Below the pieces are notes generated by a model. That model searched no databases. It was not told the origin of the DNA and worked only from the letters and a program-made list of their open reading frames with translations. Made by a program: the position numbers and the translations under genes. From Trichaptum fuscoviolaceum (taxonomy: Eukaryota > Basidiomycota > Agaricomycetes > Hymenochaetales > Trichaptaceae), in NCBI GenBank assembly GCA_910574455.1, contig CAJSYZ010000005.1:2914001-2978000 (forward strand): a stretch of 64,000 nucleotides of DNA. The letters run 5' to 3'. The stretch's first letter is position 1. Every line of letters begins with the position of its first letter. Below, one piece after another: positions 24,599 through 38,844 of this stretch.

Positions 24599-26660
24599 AT
24601 GAGCTCCTACGCCGCCAACGACCCAAGATCCCGTCCACGGAAGAGGTACGTTGCGCCCCATGCCACCTGTTCTTATTCACGCCCACTCCTTGTTCATGCC
24701 ACTCCATCTGCCTTTCCTCGCTCCTCGATGCTCATCCAACCGCTGACCTCTCATGTCCAGTAGGAAAATCACCCGCGAATGGCTGCTGCGGAGCCTTGAG
24801 GTGTGTACTACGCCATGTCCCCATCGCATGCGCACGTCCGCGCGCCGTGTGTGATGACCCAACCGTATCTGGTTACTGACGCACTTATCCTCTTCTTTCC
24901 TCGTCTTCCTCCTGCCTTGCAATACCACTTCGCGCTTTCCTCATTCAACCCACATCCAAACAGATCATCGGAACCATCCCGGCACCTCTCCCACCCGACT
25001 TACCTCCGTCTCCGCCTGCGTCCCGTAGCGTCTCCCCAGCCCCTCCAACGGCCAGCTCATCCAAGCGCAAGCTCGACGCACACTACTCTGAAAGCGAATC
25101 TGCAAAGCGGCCCAAACATGCGAAGCACCTTGCAGCGCACTCGCTTCCTGCTTCGAGCGCACCCACGCCGTCATCCTTCGCGTCGCCATCCATGGTGGCC
25201 TCGCCGCCTATAGCTGGGCCGTCCTCCACGCATCAGGAGCTCGAAAGGCAGCTGAATGGGTCACGCGTGGCGAGTGCGAGCTCAAGCTCAAGCTCAATTG
25301 CATCTGCTTCGAAGGCCGATGTGGGTCCTGCCCAGGCCGAGGCACAGGGCCTCGGTACATCCTCCACCGCACCGACTCCCACGCTCTTCCAGCCTGTCCG
25401 CCGACCGCGGCGTGGGCTTATGAGCATCCAAGACTTCGACCGGCTGCACGACTTGTACTACACGCACGGGCGTGCGTTCAAGTACTCGGGCGACGCGCGC
25501 TTTTGGTCGACGTTCCCGCCGACTCACAAACACTTCAAGCCCCTCCTCAATCCGCCTGCACCTAATACACCATATCACACGCATGGTGGTATCATGTCTC
25601 GTCTCGAGTCTATTGATGCGTTAATATGCTTTGCATATTCGCTATGGTGCCAGGACTATTCACGGAAGCGGTGCAACACCCTGACGTGGGGCACAATCGC
25701 ACAGTTCCTAACTTGGTGCAAAGAGAAATGGGAATCATGCAGTAACGTGCAAGAACAGACATTTGTTGGGCTTATGTGAGTTTCGCTGGTTTACCTATCC
25801 TTGACCTCTCCACTCCGCCGTGTAGTTAAAATTAAAATTGGGGCACGTTTCTGACATCCTTTTCTCATTCATTGACTTTGCGACCGATTAAATCATGTTT
25901 GACATTGCTCAGCCACATGATCGAGGCGTTCATCCACCAGCGCAAGGTGCACTACGCTGTCGCACATTCCCCACATGCGCTTGAAAACGAGGTAGTTGAA
26001 CTTGCGAAAGCACTTCCGAACCCCAAAGAGCTCGCACGCCAAGCAGCAGCGAACAGACCAGGTTCAGGCGGCTCGCAAAGAACCCCTCCGGGAATGCTAC
26101 CTTCACCGGCAACGCTCAGTGCGAACTCAACCCCGACTAATAATGGGAGCACACCAAATGCGAACGACGGGATGAGCTCAACAGGCGCAACCGTCGGTGG
26201 ACGTTTGGATCCATCTCTCGCCGGTCCCTCCGCACACCTCCCCGCTCCCGATCTTCCACCCACAATTATCCACTCCGCAAAGCTCGACGTACCTGTCCCC
26301 GCTTCGCTTATCTGGACAGTCAAGGACGTTGTGCTAGCTCAGGCCTCAGCAGCGAAATGCATGAAAGCCTCTCAGGAGCACCTGTCGCTACCGATGCTTC
26401 GCGAGCACTTTCCACGCACGTTTGGGCGGATGGTTTATTCAACTCTTAAGCCCGGAGAGGAGCACGAGCCGGATATGGAGGACGAGGAGGGCGAGTTGTT
26501 CTGGCCAGGACAATGTGTGACTGGAGAGGGTTTGGGATGGGTGTGCCTGATGGGGAGAGCTATGGTGAGAGAGTTTGGGAGGGAAATTGGTTATAAAGGT
26601 CTGGACGCGATTGTACCGAAGCCAGACGACGCGGAAAGAAGAGCGGGCGCGAGGGCGTAG
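24599..26660 (+). CDS. Conserved-looking fungal protein of unknown function, 547 aa
   Basis: Four exons (24599-24645, 24764-24800, 24964-25775, 25913-26660) sum to 548 codons with agreeing phases. The start MSSYAANDPRSRP was chosen because it is the only ATG whose splicing leads into KITREWLLRSLE. Residues about 30-150 are disordered (Pro/Ser/Ala-rich with the basic cluster AKRPKH). A folded core follows: SIQDFDRLHDLYYTHGRAFK, RLESIDALICFAYSLW and FIHQRKVHYAVAH, all helical with aromatic/histidine positions. A second low-complexity linker (about 300-410) precedes a C-terminal folded part with WTVKDVVLAQASAAKC and REHFPRTFGRMVYSTL. A nuclear role is possible from the basic patch, but I do not recognise the family. 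Confidence 0.8.
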
Positions 26661-29600
26661 TAGATGGGCGATGGGTGGAAACCACTAAAATGTTCGGACT
26701 GACAGTCAACCTTCATCGACGAGAATTAGTAAATTATTTGGAATCTGGACCGGAATCTAGGAACTTGGGACTACAGATAACCTAGGATCCGAACTTTACA
26801 TGCTTTTGCATACGCCGGAACACTGGAGCTGCAAAGAACAGTGCCAGATGATGGGCACCTCCTTGGGTTCGCTTTCCTACGGATCGTTGACTCAACGGCA
26901 CAACTTCGGCGAAAGAGTCAATCGTCCTTGTCGCCGACTCTCACCGTCGCCGACCAACAGGGCAATAGCCTCCCGACGCACTCGGCCATGGACCCATTCG
27001 ATTCCACCCTCCGTCCTTTGCGGAAATTTGGTCTTATTCGAATACTTCGATAAGATAGCATAATTCCTGTTTCCTGTCAAATCGATCTCTCAAGGGAATA
27101 GCCTGTCCTTCCCCCCTCTCTCATTTGGACTGTGGCCGGACCATCTTACGCCATCCTCCGGCCTTTATGAGGCTTTGGCATCGGAAGATACTACTTGGAA
27201 AACAAACGACCGTCGGCAAGGTTGGTCTGGAGAGCCTTGACTACCACTTTCCGGTTACTATCTACTATCCCAAGTCGACCAACCTCTGTTTACTAGTTGA
27301 CCGGATAGAACGCGGATTATGGATTTGCGACAAACGTTGAGCGTCCTACCTGCCGCTCCTTTCCCGCCTGAGTCCTTACCTCTCTCCGGAGAAGAATGCC
27401 GCTCAGTCGCCGCGTGGCGATTACCTTGCAGCTTTGGTTTCTTCATTGGTATTTTCAGCCAACCCAGTATTGCCTGAGCTCGTGCTCGCGATGTTCGCCA
27501 TGGATTTCGGTCCGCAAAGACGACATAATCTGTCTTACCCGCTTGCGGCTCTTATCGTTAGCATTGCACCATTTATGCTAACTCAGCATCACTTGAGGGT
27601 TACCCTGCGCCGTATGTGTATTACGGAATTGGTGCTCTCCTTTGCGAGTGCCCTTGCTATGTTCCGCGACATCAGTTGCAAAGGCTTCCGTGCCTCCCCA
27701 TTTTTATTATTCATTTTCATCTCATTCGATGTGATGCTTTCTATTGTGCTTTGCTATTTGCATTTCTTCTATTTTTTTTTATCTACTTTCCATCATATAC
27801 TGTACAGAACCACATTATTGCATACGCGACGCACGCACTGCACACACGCTATTTTGCAATTCCTCACCTTGCATTCACATTCCACCACCTGGTCGATCAA
27901 TGCCACCATTAATGTGCTATCATCATCCCACTTTACATCATCATCGACACCATCCCACTTCATCAACGGACATCCTCATCCACGTGTATCTCATCCCAAT
28001 GGCATTGCATAACGACCAAAATTGCGCATATACTTTACCCACCCCCAACCCGTCTCAACCCACCCTTATCTCCGCGTATTCTCTCATCTCGTCTCTAGGA
28101 AGCTTTATCCCTCTCATTCCTCCCTTCCCTTCGTGCATCCGGGATGTCAGTTTTTTAACTTAATTTTCGTTGGCTGTGCATTGTGCTGTCCGGTGTTACT
28201 CTCTTCGACCTGGAACTTTTCGTGCTTTCCACATCAAAAAAGGAGATCATTGTAACCTTTTACCTGGCCCCTTATTCCGGTCACTTCCACTCGATTGAAC
28301 TTGCCAAAGGATTTGGATTGTGCATTTTTTCACTTTTCCCTTGTACAGCTTTCGTACTAGTTACCTTAGTCTCAGATGATATCTGCGAGGTCTAAAACAC
28401 TTTCTCCTCCCTCAGTGTTGTACATATACGCATTACCATCATCATTCGTCGGCCATCTTCTTTCTTATTTTATATATTGATCTCTAGGGCGTAAGTTAGT
28501 TTCGGGACGGAGGTAAAAGACAGTGGAATTGATGGATGCAAAAGAATATATATTTGTAACATTTTGGAGATGCATATATGTGGTGAACGTGTCTGAAACT
28601 GTTTTATGTGTGTGATCAGTGGTGATGGTGCCTTTGCTCCCGAAACTTATCTCTGTAGGTCAGGCATGCCAGAGCTGTGTAATATTATACTTTCAGTGTT
28701 GATGCAGTACGAGGAGGACAAATGGCCTGGGTGATTGTGATTGTAGATGTAACGCGACTAGCTCTAACCATACGTTATTCGTGTTTGTTTCAAAAGCCCT
28801 GGTGCGCGAACAGCCCTAGTCCCAAGGCTGCTCTTCCAGTCGACACGGACTTCGGACACAGAACCAATCAAGGATCATTCAATGCATGCAGCTCTTGACA
28901 GTGCCTAACCGCCGGCCTCAGTGCGAAGTTTTGCAGCTGGGAGTCGGGACTCCCTGTAAGTGGGGCCTGGACTTGATGGGTGCCAGTGTGTGAACGGAAG
29001 GGATGGCCGTCGGGTGAGTAATGTGTGCTCTGGGATTGGTGAACGCAAGATGCGCATAGAGGCTCAATGCAAGCGCAACGGGCAGCCTCGGCTTAGCTTG
29101 AACTGCTTGTCGTTCGAGCCGTGTCCATCTGCCTTGATCGCCGTGCCCGATTAATCGCGGTCATCCCGGGAGCGATTCGTGCCGGCTTGAATGGGAATGA
29201 CTCGGAGATCTTGGACAGCGGTAATTTCTGTGGTATGTAGTTATTCTCCTGCTGCGTATGTGCACGCTTTTGAACAGTGTGTCTGAATACCCGCCAGTGA
29301 TGCACCTTAAGCCGCCTGTTGTTGAATGTTCTCGGTACGTCAAGTCTGTCCTGCCATGGTCCGTAAATAGCACCTGCATAGTATCTATACAAAAAGGAAT
29401 AAATGAGATTGGAGGAAGGGTGAGAAGTAAATTATGCCTTCATTTCGAACGTCTCGGGACCTTAGTGGTGATGAGCATGGAAAATAATTAGAAGAAAGTG
29501 ATAGATATGCATACAAAATGATGCGAATGAAGACGCTGTACCAGTTTCACCGAAATTGCCACTCCTGGATGTGGGGGTCCACGCCAGCCAAGCACTGTCC

Positions 29601-31349
29601 ACCGGACAGCGAAGATAACCCGAGAGGACCGGGGGTAGAACATCATGAGGATGGGATTGACGGTGCGTATAGGACGAGGAAAGGAAGATCGAAGATGGAA
29701 CGCAGATGGTCGATGATACCTGTGAGGAAGGAAAGAAACCGCTTGGGTCTGTGTTGGCCTGTAGTGTACAGTATGTGGGTAGGGACCAATCCTTATGCCA
29801 CTGTATGTTTAAAATTAGCCGACTCGGAGTGCGATTTCGTATCGTTCTGACCTGTTTCAACCGGGACTGAGGATCAGTTGAAGGGTCCTGATGAGTGCAT
29901 GTACATACAATTGCTTCCGGTACAAGTGAGTTGCGTCGATCCGAATATATCATGTACTGTGCCCGGGATCCCGGGAAATGATAGTAACGGGGAAAAGGAT
30001 GCAGGTAGGTAAGTGCACCGATGTAGCGTAGATGGAGTGCAAACTGTTTCCGCCTGTTTATCTCCGAGAGACTGACGCCAAAGATATATCGAAAGGTAGG
30101 ATGTAACGAGTAGACTCGGACGCACATCGAAAAGCGGACATCATAGGACTGACACTAACGCGTGACAGCGCATTAGTATAGTATCGACAGCAAGAATGCT
30201 CCTCCAGCCGCTGCTCCCGGTTTTGGGAACCTTATCAGCAAGCGATCTGCTCCCGAAGAAGTAGGCATGAGCTCATGATGTCGAAGGTAGAGTTCTGGCA
30301 TTGACAAGCTTCAAGTTGGGGTTGAGCCATACAAGAAATGTTTGAGATTTCCGTATAAAGAGTGATGTAGATTCGTTGTAGAATGGGCGACAATAGCTCG
30401 TGGCCGTTAGGCACTACCACATTCCAAGATCGACCATATCGAGATAAGTACTTCAGCAGATATATCTTGAATTGCACGTTGATGTAGAGTAGCTAGCAAA
30501 ATGCAGAAAGTCACGCGCGCGCTGTTCCTGGCGAAAAACATAATGAGTAATAGGCCCAAAGGTCAAGCATAGAGCATTGACACGGGCCTAAGCAAGACGT
30601 GAGTGAACGCGAGTTTTGAGGTCCCAGAATAAGCGTGTGCAGATCCTCGGTAAAAACTAGCATTTTATAGTGAATTTGACGGCGCCTTCCAGCTAATTGC
30701 ATCTTTTCAAGAATGCAATGTACATACCTACAGCAAATATCAAAACGACGTTCACCTCCTCTCCCACTAAGAATGGCCAGCATTTCGCAGGTAATCCCCA
30801 GAAACAGACACGCAGAACTGAGATTAATGAGACAACTGACAGAGCAAGCTGGTGTCCCGTATTGAATTGGGCTGATAGCCGGAAACAGTATCGTCGTTGA
30901 TCTGACTGTTGGACGTCCTGAGACCAAAATCTGGAGCGTCCCGGGAGAGATTATCACTTCATTTCGCTTTCCTGACTTGCCCCCTTCTGTGGCATGAAGG
31001 AACTAGAAGTTAAATGTTTCAAAGGCCCATCTCGAACAGCACAAGCCGAAGTTCATTTCATAGAAGAAGGGACGGGATAAGTGCAGGCAGGAGATGTGGG
31101 AGTAGTAGTAATGACTCCAAATGGAGAAGCGTTTCCAGGCGGAGCTGACGTAAGAACTATACAGGACCACGGAAGATACCGAGGAGAATCCGTCGTATGC
31201 TGCTCATTATTGACAGAGTGAGATAGCCGTTCAGCAAGTCCTCAAGCCTCAACGGTGAGCTCGTCACTTTGGTCATTACGCAAGACGAAAGTATCTAACA
31301 TGAACATCTTTCAAGCCCCTCAAATCTTTCGGGCCCTCCTCAAAAAATC
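26661..31349. other. 4.7 kb without a recognisable gene
   Basis: 26.7-28.4 kb is T/C-rich on the plus strand, with frames (up to 192 codons at 27434-28012) of repetitive, membrane-like but low-complexity composition and no splice logic. 28.4-31.3 kb shows nothing coding that I can support. The final few hundred bases should contain the RPS5 promoter. Confidence 0.4.
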
Positions 31350-32903
<1,554 letters not shown>

Positions 32904-34188
32904 ATGCCATCTTTACTATTTCTCGGAGGAAATGGGTACATTGGCTGTGAGTGTTTGTGCCCGAATCGTTTATATTGTGTCCTCATTCTGTTGTCTTTCG
33001 GTGAGCTAGCTTGTGTCTTTGACACTCTCCTGAATGCGCACCCTGGGATCGAGTATGCTGCTCTTGTACGGTCACCGGAACATGTCGCACACATCGCGGG
33101 AAACCATTGCATTCAAGGCAGCCTCGACGACCTCGACAACGTCGAGAAGCTCGCATCTGGCGCTGACATTGTGATAAACGTGGCAAACAGCGATAATGTC
33201 CCGCTTATCCATACTATTGTCAAGGGTCTGAAGAAACGCAAGGCAGAGACTGGCGGGAAGGTCGCGTTCGTGCACACGAGTGGCTTGAAAGTCTTCATGG
33301 AAGGAAATGAAGGAAAGAAGTTGAGCCTGGACGCTAAGTTATGGGATGTACGTGTGCTCGTTTATACGCGGTCTGAAGTTTCAGCTCAAAATCGTTAAAT
33401 TCTACAGGACGGAGACGAAGAGAATATAAAGTCCATTTCTCCTGAGCTACCGCACGGTCCAACTGACCTCGCGGTACTCGAGGCAGGCTTGTCCGGCGAG
33501 GTTGCAACGTATATCGTTTGCCCGGCCCTTGTTTACGGGAAGAGCCCGAGTGGCAAATGCTCTAACTTCTACAGGGCTTTTATCGGCGGTGCAGTGAAAG
33601 CAGGTGCTGTTTCTGTCGTGGGGGAAGGCAGCAACACTCTTGGGATGGTGTGTGCATCTGACTTCTGGATATACGTATCTCTGTCTACTTTTTAGACTTA
33701 TACTTAAGTTTCATATTTACTCACTCTTTCATCGCAGGTACACATAGAAGACCTCGCAAACGTCTACCTACGCATCGTCGATGAAGCTCTATCCCAAGAT
33801 ACCCCGACCACTTCGCCGTATGCGCGTTACTATATCGCCTCGTCATTCGAGCGCGATATGCGAACCATCGCATCTGGCATCTCTGAGCAACTTCGTGCTC
33901 ATGGTCTCCTCCCTACAGCAGAACTGCGTTCACTCACAACCGGAACAGATCGGACCTTTAGCATCGTAAGTTGCATTCTTTTTCCGTCTCAAACCCCGGT
34001 GTCATTAAAATAACGAATGCGCCCGGTGTTTTTTTAGGTTCCTTGGAGGCTCCGCTCGTTTCCGTGCTCGGCGTGCTCGCGAAGACCTTGGATGGAGTCC
34101 GACAGAAGCAGAGTGGGAGAACTTCACCGAACGGGACGTCGAAGACGCATTGATATTCATGGGGATCAAATACAAGCATCAAGATTAG
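32904..34188 (+). CDS. NAD(P)-binding Rossmann-fold protein (extended SDR/NmrA-like)
   Basis: Exon 1 (32904-32946) encodes MPSLLFLGGNGYIG, a GxxGxxG dinucleotide-binding loop at the extreme N-terminus. Exons 33010-33347, 33408-33647 and 33738-33965 follow in agreeing phases. They hold the typical second strand AALVRS, the core strand DIVINVANSD, AFVHTSGLKVF, ATYIVCPALVYGKS and VHIEDLANVYL. This succession is that of fungal extended short-chain dehydrogenase/NmrA-like reductase or epimerase proteins. No clear YxxxK catalytic pair is seen, so the substrate is unknown. The last exon is odd. The acceptor at 34036-34037 gives a frame that does not look like protein, whereas the frame one base on (FRARRAREDLGWSPTEAEWE, ending at TAG 34186-34188) fits the expected C-terminus. 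A small indel or a missed splice site is likely. Confidence 0.78.
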
Positions 34189-34898
34189 GGTGGTGAGCTT
34201 TATCCTGATCCCCGACGTACGAGGTCGGGAAAGGTCGGGCGTCATACAGAAGGTTGTACAGTAGAACGAAGAGACAGATTGAAGTACCCACTCTGACTGC
34301 TTATGTTGTCATCGGATTTATGGCACGATCGAGCAACCTTGGCAGGCTGTACCCTGAACTGAGCGAGTCCATCAACACCAAAGGCTTCTCGCAAAACCCA
34401 GTCGATGACAAGAGCCTTGACAAGCATTCTATTCAGGGGCCTCAGCGACAGGGAGAACTTGGCGTAAAATTTTTCCAGGCGATGTGAGGTAGGCTGAGAA
34501 TGTGAAAACCGATCATACGGAGATTGAGAAAGAAGAATGGCAAGGGTAGAGTAAGGCGGGCTCCGTGCATTGTCGTTCTAATACTATATTGATGAGTAAT
34601 GAGTTTTCTTCCATTTTGCAGTGTACAGCTGATCCTTGCCATATGATAGATGCTTCTTCGCCATTCCTTACTTCGGCGCGGTCGTAGCGAGACCGAACCC
34701 CACAAGACAGACGGTTGCAAACTTGAAGCCACAGATGGTATTCGTCACGAAGCTAATTGAAAAGAATGTTGCGAAACCGTTACCAACGAGCGGTGAAATC
34801 TCGAAACAATTCACGCTGAGGCTCTCTGAGATACTAGCAGTCTGGCAAAGTTCTCTAGCGGTCTACGATATACTATATCTTCATGGGGCAAAATGTTC
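34189..34898. other. Convergent intergenic region
   Basis: Lies between the 3' ends of the Rossmann gene (plus) and the methyltransferase (minus). No feature is recognised beyond presumed 3' UTRs. Confidence 0.5.
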
Positions 34899-35869
34899 TT
34901 AGCTCACTTCCTCTGGTTTCCTAGCGCATACAACATATGCTACAAACCGCATTCCTATGTCCGAATTGTCCCACTCCTGCACAATATCGTCAATGAGACA
35001 CGATATCTCTTCATTCGAAGCCACAATGCCTGTGGCCTTCATGAACGACCCCATTCCCGCGAAGACACCGACCGCATTGCTTGTCCCAAGTTGTCCTATC
35101 CTGCCCCATGCCTTTCCTACCGGGAAGTATTGTTTATCCGCCTTGACATCAACGAAGCCTGCTGCCTCCGCGAACCCTCGAAGACGTCTTGCACAGTCAA
35201 ACAACAACCCACGTTTGGCAAATAGTTCAGAAGCAAGCCCCAGGAAGCGCGTTGAATGCGGACCTGCATTTACAGTTGCCAGAAAATCCAAGTCTATGAG
35301 CTCAATATGCCCTCCTGGCCTGAGTACACGGAACAGCTCCGACATAGCCGGATACCAGTCTGACCCAGGCAGACCCGCAGCGAGGAATCGTTGGTTGACG
35401 AAATCAAACTTGCCAGACCAGTCCTGCGGCATAGAGGTAACCGAAGCAACTCGGAATTCGACATTTCCCGGATGAGCTTTGGGAAAGTTGCTCGAAGAAA
35501 TGTCACAACCGTAGAGTTTCGTGCTTGCCGGCAACTCCTTTGATAACTGAAGTAGCCAAGCACCTGAACACACTCTCCTAGTCAGACAATGAAATGCTAT
35601 CTCTCTGATGTTGCTTACCAGTACCAGTTCCAGAATCGAGAACCTGACTATCTGGTCCGAGTCGCACTGTCCGATCGTAAATGGATCTGTTCTCGCACAC
35701 ACAAAGTGTCATATAGATATGTTGTTCGTCAAGCCTGCATGGACTCGTCAGAACTGTGTTACAAACTCGTCTACTACAAGACAGCTCACCTCCTTCGCTC
35801 GGCCTCACTTCTAGGAAGGACATAATCCGCCTCAGTCGTGCGACGCGTCTCGGTGGCCCCGTTGCCCAT
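34899..35869 (-). CDS. Class I SAM-dependent methyltransferase, 286 aa
   Basis: Exons 35869-35790, 35734-35619 and 35563-34899 join in frame to 287 codons. Motif I is VLDSGTGTGAWLLQLSKELP (the SAM loop GTGTG), followed by LYGCDISS (motif II acid), the FDFVNQRFL post-II region, and ELFRVLRPGGHIELIDLD, the motif typical of ubiE/LaeA-like fungal methyltransferases. The N-terminus MGNGATETRRTTEADYVLPR with LDEQH resembles the Y-x-LP..ERxRLxxQH opening of the fungal LaeA/TAM-like group. The substrate is unknown. No secondary-metabolite backbone gene is nearby, so I do not infer a cluster. The ATG was chosen because it opens the frame that splices into VLDSGTGTG. Confidence 0.88.
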
Positions 35870-36864
35870 CGTCGGGTCAAAAAATGTACTTACTACTCCC
35901 CCCTCCCCCCTCACTACTTAAGCATTATAGTATGCACACGATTGCCTTCTTCCGTTTCTCACTCGGGATATTGCTATCAATCTCAATTAAGGCTTACATG
36001 GCAATGTTGACTCAGTCATCTCTTTCTTGGATACACAATTCAATACGTGAGAAGCACCATGTCCCAGGTTGTTAGTCGTGAGCTCGACATGAAAACTACC
36101 CCTTTATGTCAACTGCATTCAAGGTAACGAAGGAGTTTTTTGCTTGGAAGGAGAAATTTCCCTTATTCCAGCGTACTCCCATCGGGAGTAAAGGGCACTG
36201 TTGAGTCTGAATTCGCGTGAAAATCTCGACACCTTTCCCCGAGCCTGAGGTTGCTAATAGTACACTTACCTTTTGCTTACCGTTATGTCAGTTTATCTTT
36301 TCTTCACTTGTCTTTCAATCCCTTTTCAATTCCGAGTCCCTTTCAATTCCCTTACTTTGTCATTCATCAATCATCAAGGGAGTAAAGAATCTGTGAAGCT
36401 CGGCCCATTATCTATACGTACATAGTAATCATTGTAATACAAGCGAAGCTCTAAATAAATTTGCATTTAATCCGAAGGATATTGTGCTATGTCGCACGAC
36501 CGGAGTTCAGAGCTTAAAGCATACATGTTCAATGACGAAGGGTCAAGGGGATAACAGATAAAGCGGATGAGACAGAGCGTGGTACAGCAAATGATGCGAG
36601 ATTCTATGATGCGTAAAGTGCGAGGATTGGACATAGTACATTCGATGAGAGTGAGATGAGAGCTAACAATCCAGTGTCTAGTTGATTAGGGTTGACAGGA
36701 ATGCGGATAGTGGTACGGCAATAAGGTACATGGATCGAGGATGAGCTGAGAAGGTGAAGGAGATAAGCATACAAGAGGGACGGAAACCGAGGAATTGTCG
36801 TTTGATTGAATCAGAGATTACGTGCGTCGAGAGAGTAGGTGCTGCTGCTTATTTGCTTTGGGAT
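35870..36864. other. Intergenic, nothing recognised
   Basis: Upstream of the methyltransferase and downstream of the coiled-coil gene (both minus strand). A short C-rich tract at about 35895-35915 lies just before the methyltransferase start. Confidence 0.5.
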
Positions 36865-38844
36865 TCAGAGCCGAGATCTTTCCAGATTGATGGTCTCTTC
36901 CTTGCATCCACCTATTGATTTCGGTAACTCGCCAATCCTCGAGGGCGTCTCAGCCACCCTCTCGAATGTCTTCGCTAGCTTCCGCAGCAGGAGCTTCGTT
37001 GTCTCCTCCATCAACTCCTTTTCGCGTCTTGGTCCAGCTTCACGTTCGACAGTCAATCGCTCCTCCGCTAGACGCCGGGCATCCGAATCTCTCTGCATCT
37101 GCCTGTGGATCGCATCTGCGACTTCCCGGCTGCGGTGAAGTTCCTCTTTGAGATGATCAACTTGAAGTTGGAGGTCGTTTCGTCTTTCACGTTCTACTTT
37201 GAGTGCGTCCTTCATTTCACGTTGATTTACTTGAGCATTATGAAGAGACAAGAGCGTTGAAGCATGCTTTGCTTTGAGAGCCTCGAGTTCCCGACGAGCT
37301 GATGAGTCCATATCGGCATTTTTGTTATCTGAGCTGCGCTGTAGAGGGAATTTTTTACCAGTACTCGTGGAAGAGCCTGGTACCTCGTTTTCTTTTGCAC
37401 TTGCCACAGAAGATGATAGAGATTGTCTCTGTGAATTCGAAGACATCGTGATAGCCTTGGACTTAGCTTCATCCTTTCCGTACGCCTTGTTCAGCCAGTC
37501 AATTGCGGCAAGGAATAAGTTGGTAACGTGTTCGTCGGTAACGCTACCTGAGCCAGCATGGTTGGATCCCAGGGCAAGGCTGTAACCAGACTGAGCGATC
37601 AAAAGCAATGCTGGTTTCATGTCCGATTCTTTCATGTTTCGTCTTCTCATTTCTGTGTTCCGACTGTTTAACAACACCTAATCATTGAAATAAACCTGTC
37701 AATCTCACCAGCTAGAGTAGCCTTGGCGACTTCCAATGCATCTGCATGTCGTCCTTTACGACGAAAACTAGCGGCAGCCGTCATCCATTCGCCTAAACCA
37801 GAAGATGCCTGTTGAAGGGCAGTTATAGTCTTCGCTGCTTCGCTTGCAGCATTTGCCTCAGAAATTACAGGATGAGAAGGGGAGAAAGACTCGTAGGGAG
37901 AAAGCATTTGCGGATATGATGGATTATATTCGGCCGTTGCGTACGAGGATGCAGGAGAAAGATCTGGGTCCAGAGATTGCATGTTTGGGGATTGCATGGG
38001 TAAGGGACACGTCATGGAATGCGATGGCTGTTGATTTCTTGGAAATGTGGGATTGGTTGTAGCGCTGGCGCTAAGTGCTGAACTTGGATCGACGCATATT
38101 AGATTATTAGATGATGTGGAAGGGATACCTTCTAGTCGTACGCCAGTTCCGACAGTGCTTATACGCAATGGTGTTCCCGATGACCAACGAGGAGTATTTG
38201 ACAAGGAATACGGTAAAACCCCATAAGAGCTATATTCTCCATAGCTAGGCGCATTGACATGCCTCGAATAATCTGCTGAGTCTGGGTTTCCGCCAGAGAC
38301 TCTTCTTTCCGGAGATCTCTCGGACTGGTACGATGGTATTCGTCGCGGTGAAGTGAAATGAGAGCGAGGTAACGGATGATCTTCATTCAGAAGTCGAGGC
38401 CTCTTGGTGTGGACAGGCGGAATGTAGTATCTATCTTCGACAGGGCTTGAGGTATACCTCTGATTATTAGACTCTTCACGAGGGCGCTTCCTATCTTGAA
38501 AGTTTGAGAGTTCTCCTGAGGTAACTGATATGTATCGTTTGACCATGTCGGGATTGCGCGCCAAATACTGGAACGTCAGGTCCCGATTAGTATCAACCCT
38601 GACGCGTTTGACGGAATCAACATTGTCGAACTCGATGAAATAATGGTGTCGCGACGAGCCCGATGTCCAAGGATACATATTCACGCTGTTCGAATTAGAA
38701 TGTGAGCACGATTGCGATCGTGAAGCACCGTGCCACCCGAGCAGCCCATTCTTACATATAACCGAATTGTTCAAAGTGTCGGCGCACCTCCTCCTCCGAC
38801 CGTATCCGGGTATGAACATTTATGACCCGCTCTATATCATCCAT
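36865..38844 (-). CDS. RRM-like N-terminus, TPR-like helices and coiled coil, 617 aa (paralogue of 9270-10510)
   Basis: Exons 38844-38756, 38685-37709 and 37652-36865 give exactly 618 codons. Exon 1 (MDDIERVINVHTRIRSEEEV, then RRHFEQFGYI) and the start of exon 2 (HYFIEFDNVDSVKRV) form the same divergent RRM-like unit as the 9.3 kb gene, with an identical 89-base first exon and phase. A basic patch (RKRPREE) and a Ser/Pro/Tyr-rich disordered stretch follow. Residues about 315-420 have TPR-like helices (GEWMTAAASFRRKGRHADAL, then ALLLIAQSGYSLALG). The last 150 residues are a coiled coil with RRLAEERLTVERE and ELMEETTKLLLRKL. The 56-base intron 37708-37653 was recognised because the unspliced frame stops at once. 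Likely a nuclear or RNP scaffold (inference). Confidence 0.82.

Noticed and set aside
27434..28012. 192-codon frame with apparent hydrophobic stretches
   Set aside because: Sequence is T/C-biased and the hydrophobicity follows from base composition; no domain, no supported start.
34899..38844. Secondary-metabolite cluster around the LaeA-like methyltransferase
   Set aside because: Neighbours are a Rossmann protein, RPS5 and a coiled-coil protein; there is no backbone synthase, P450 or cluster regulator.
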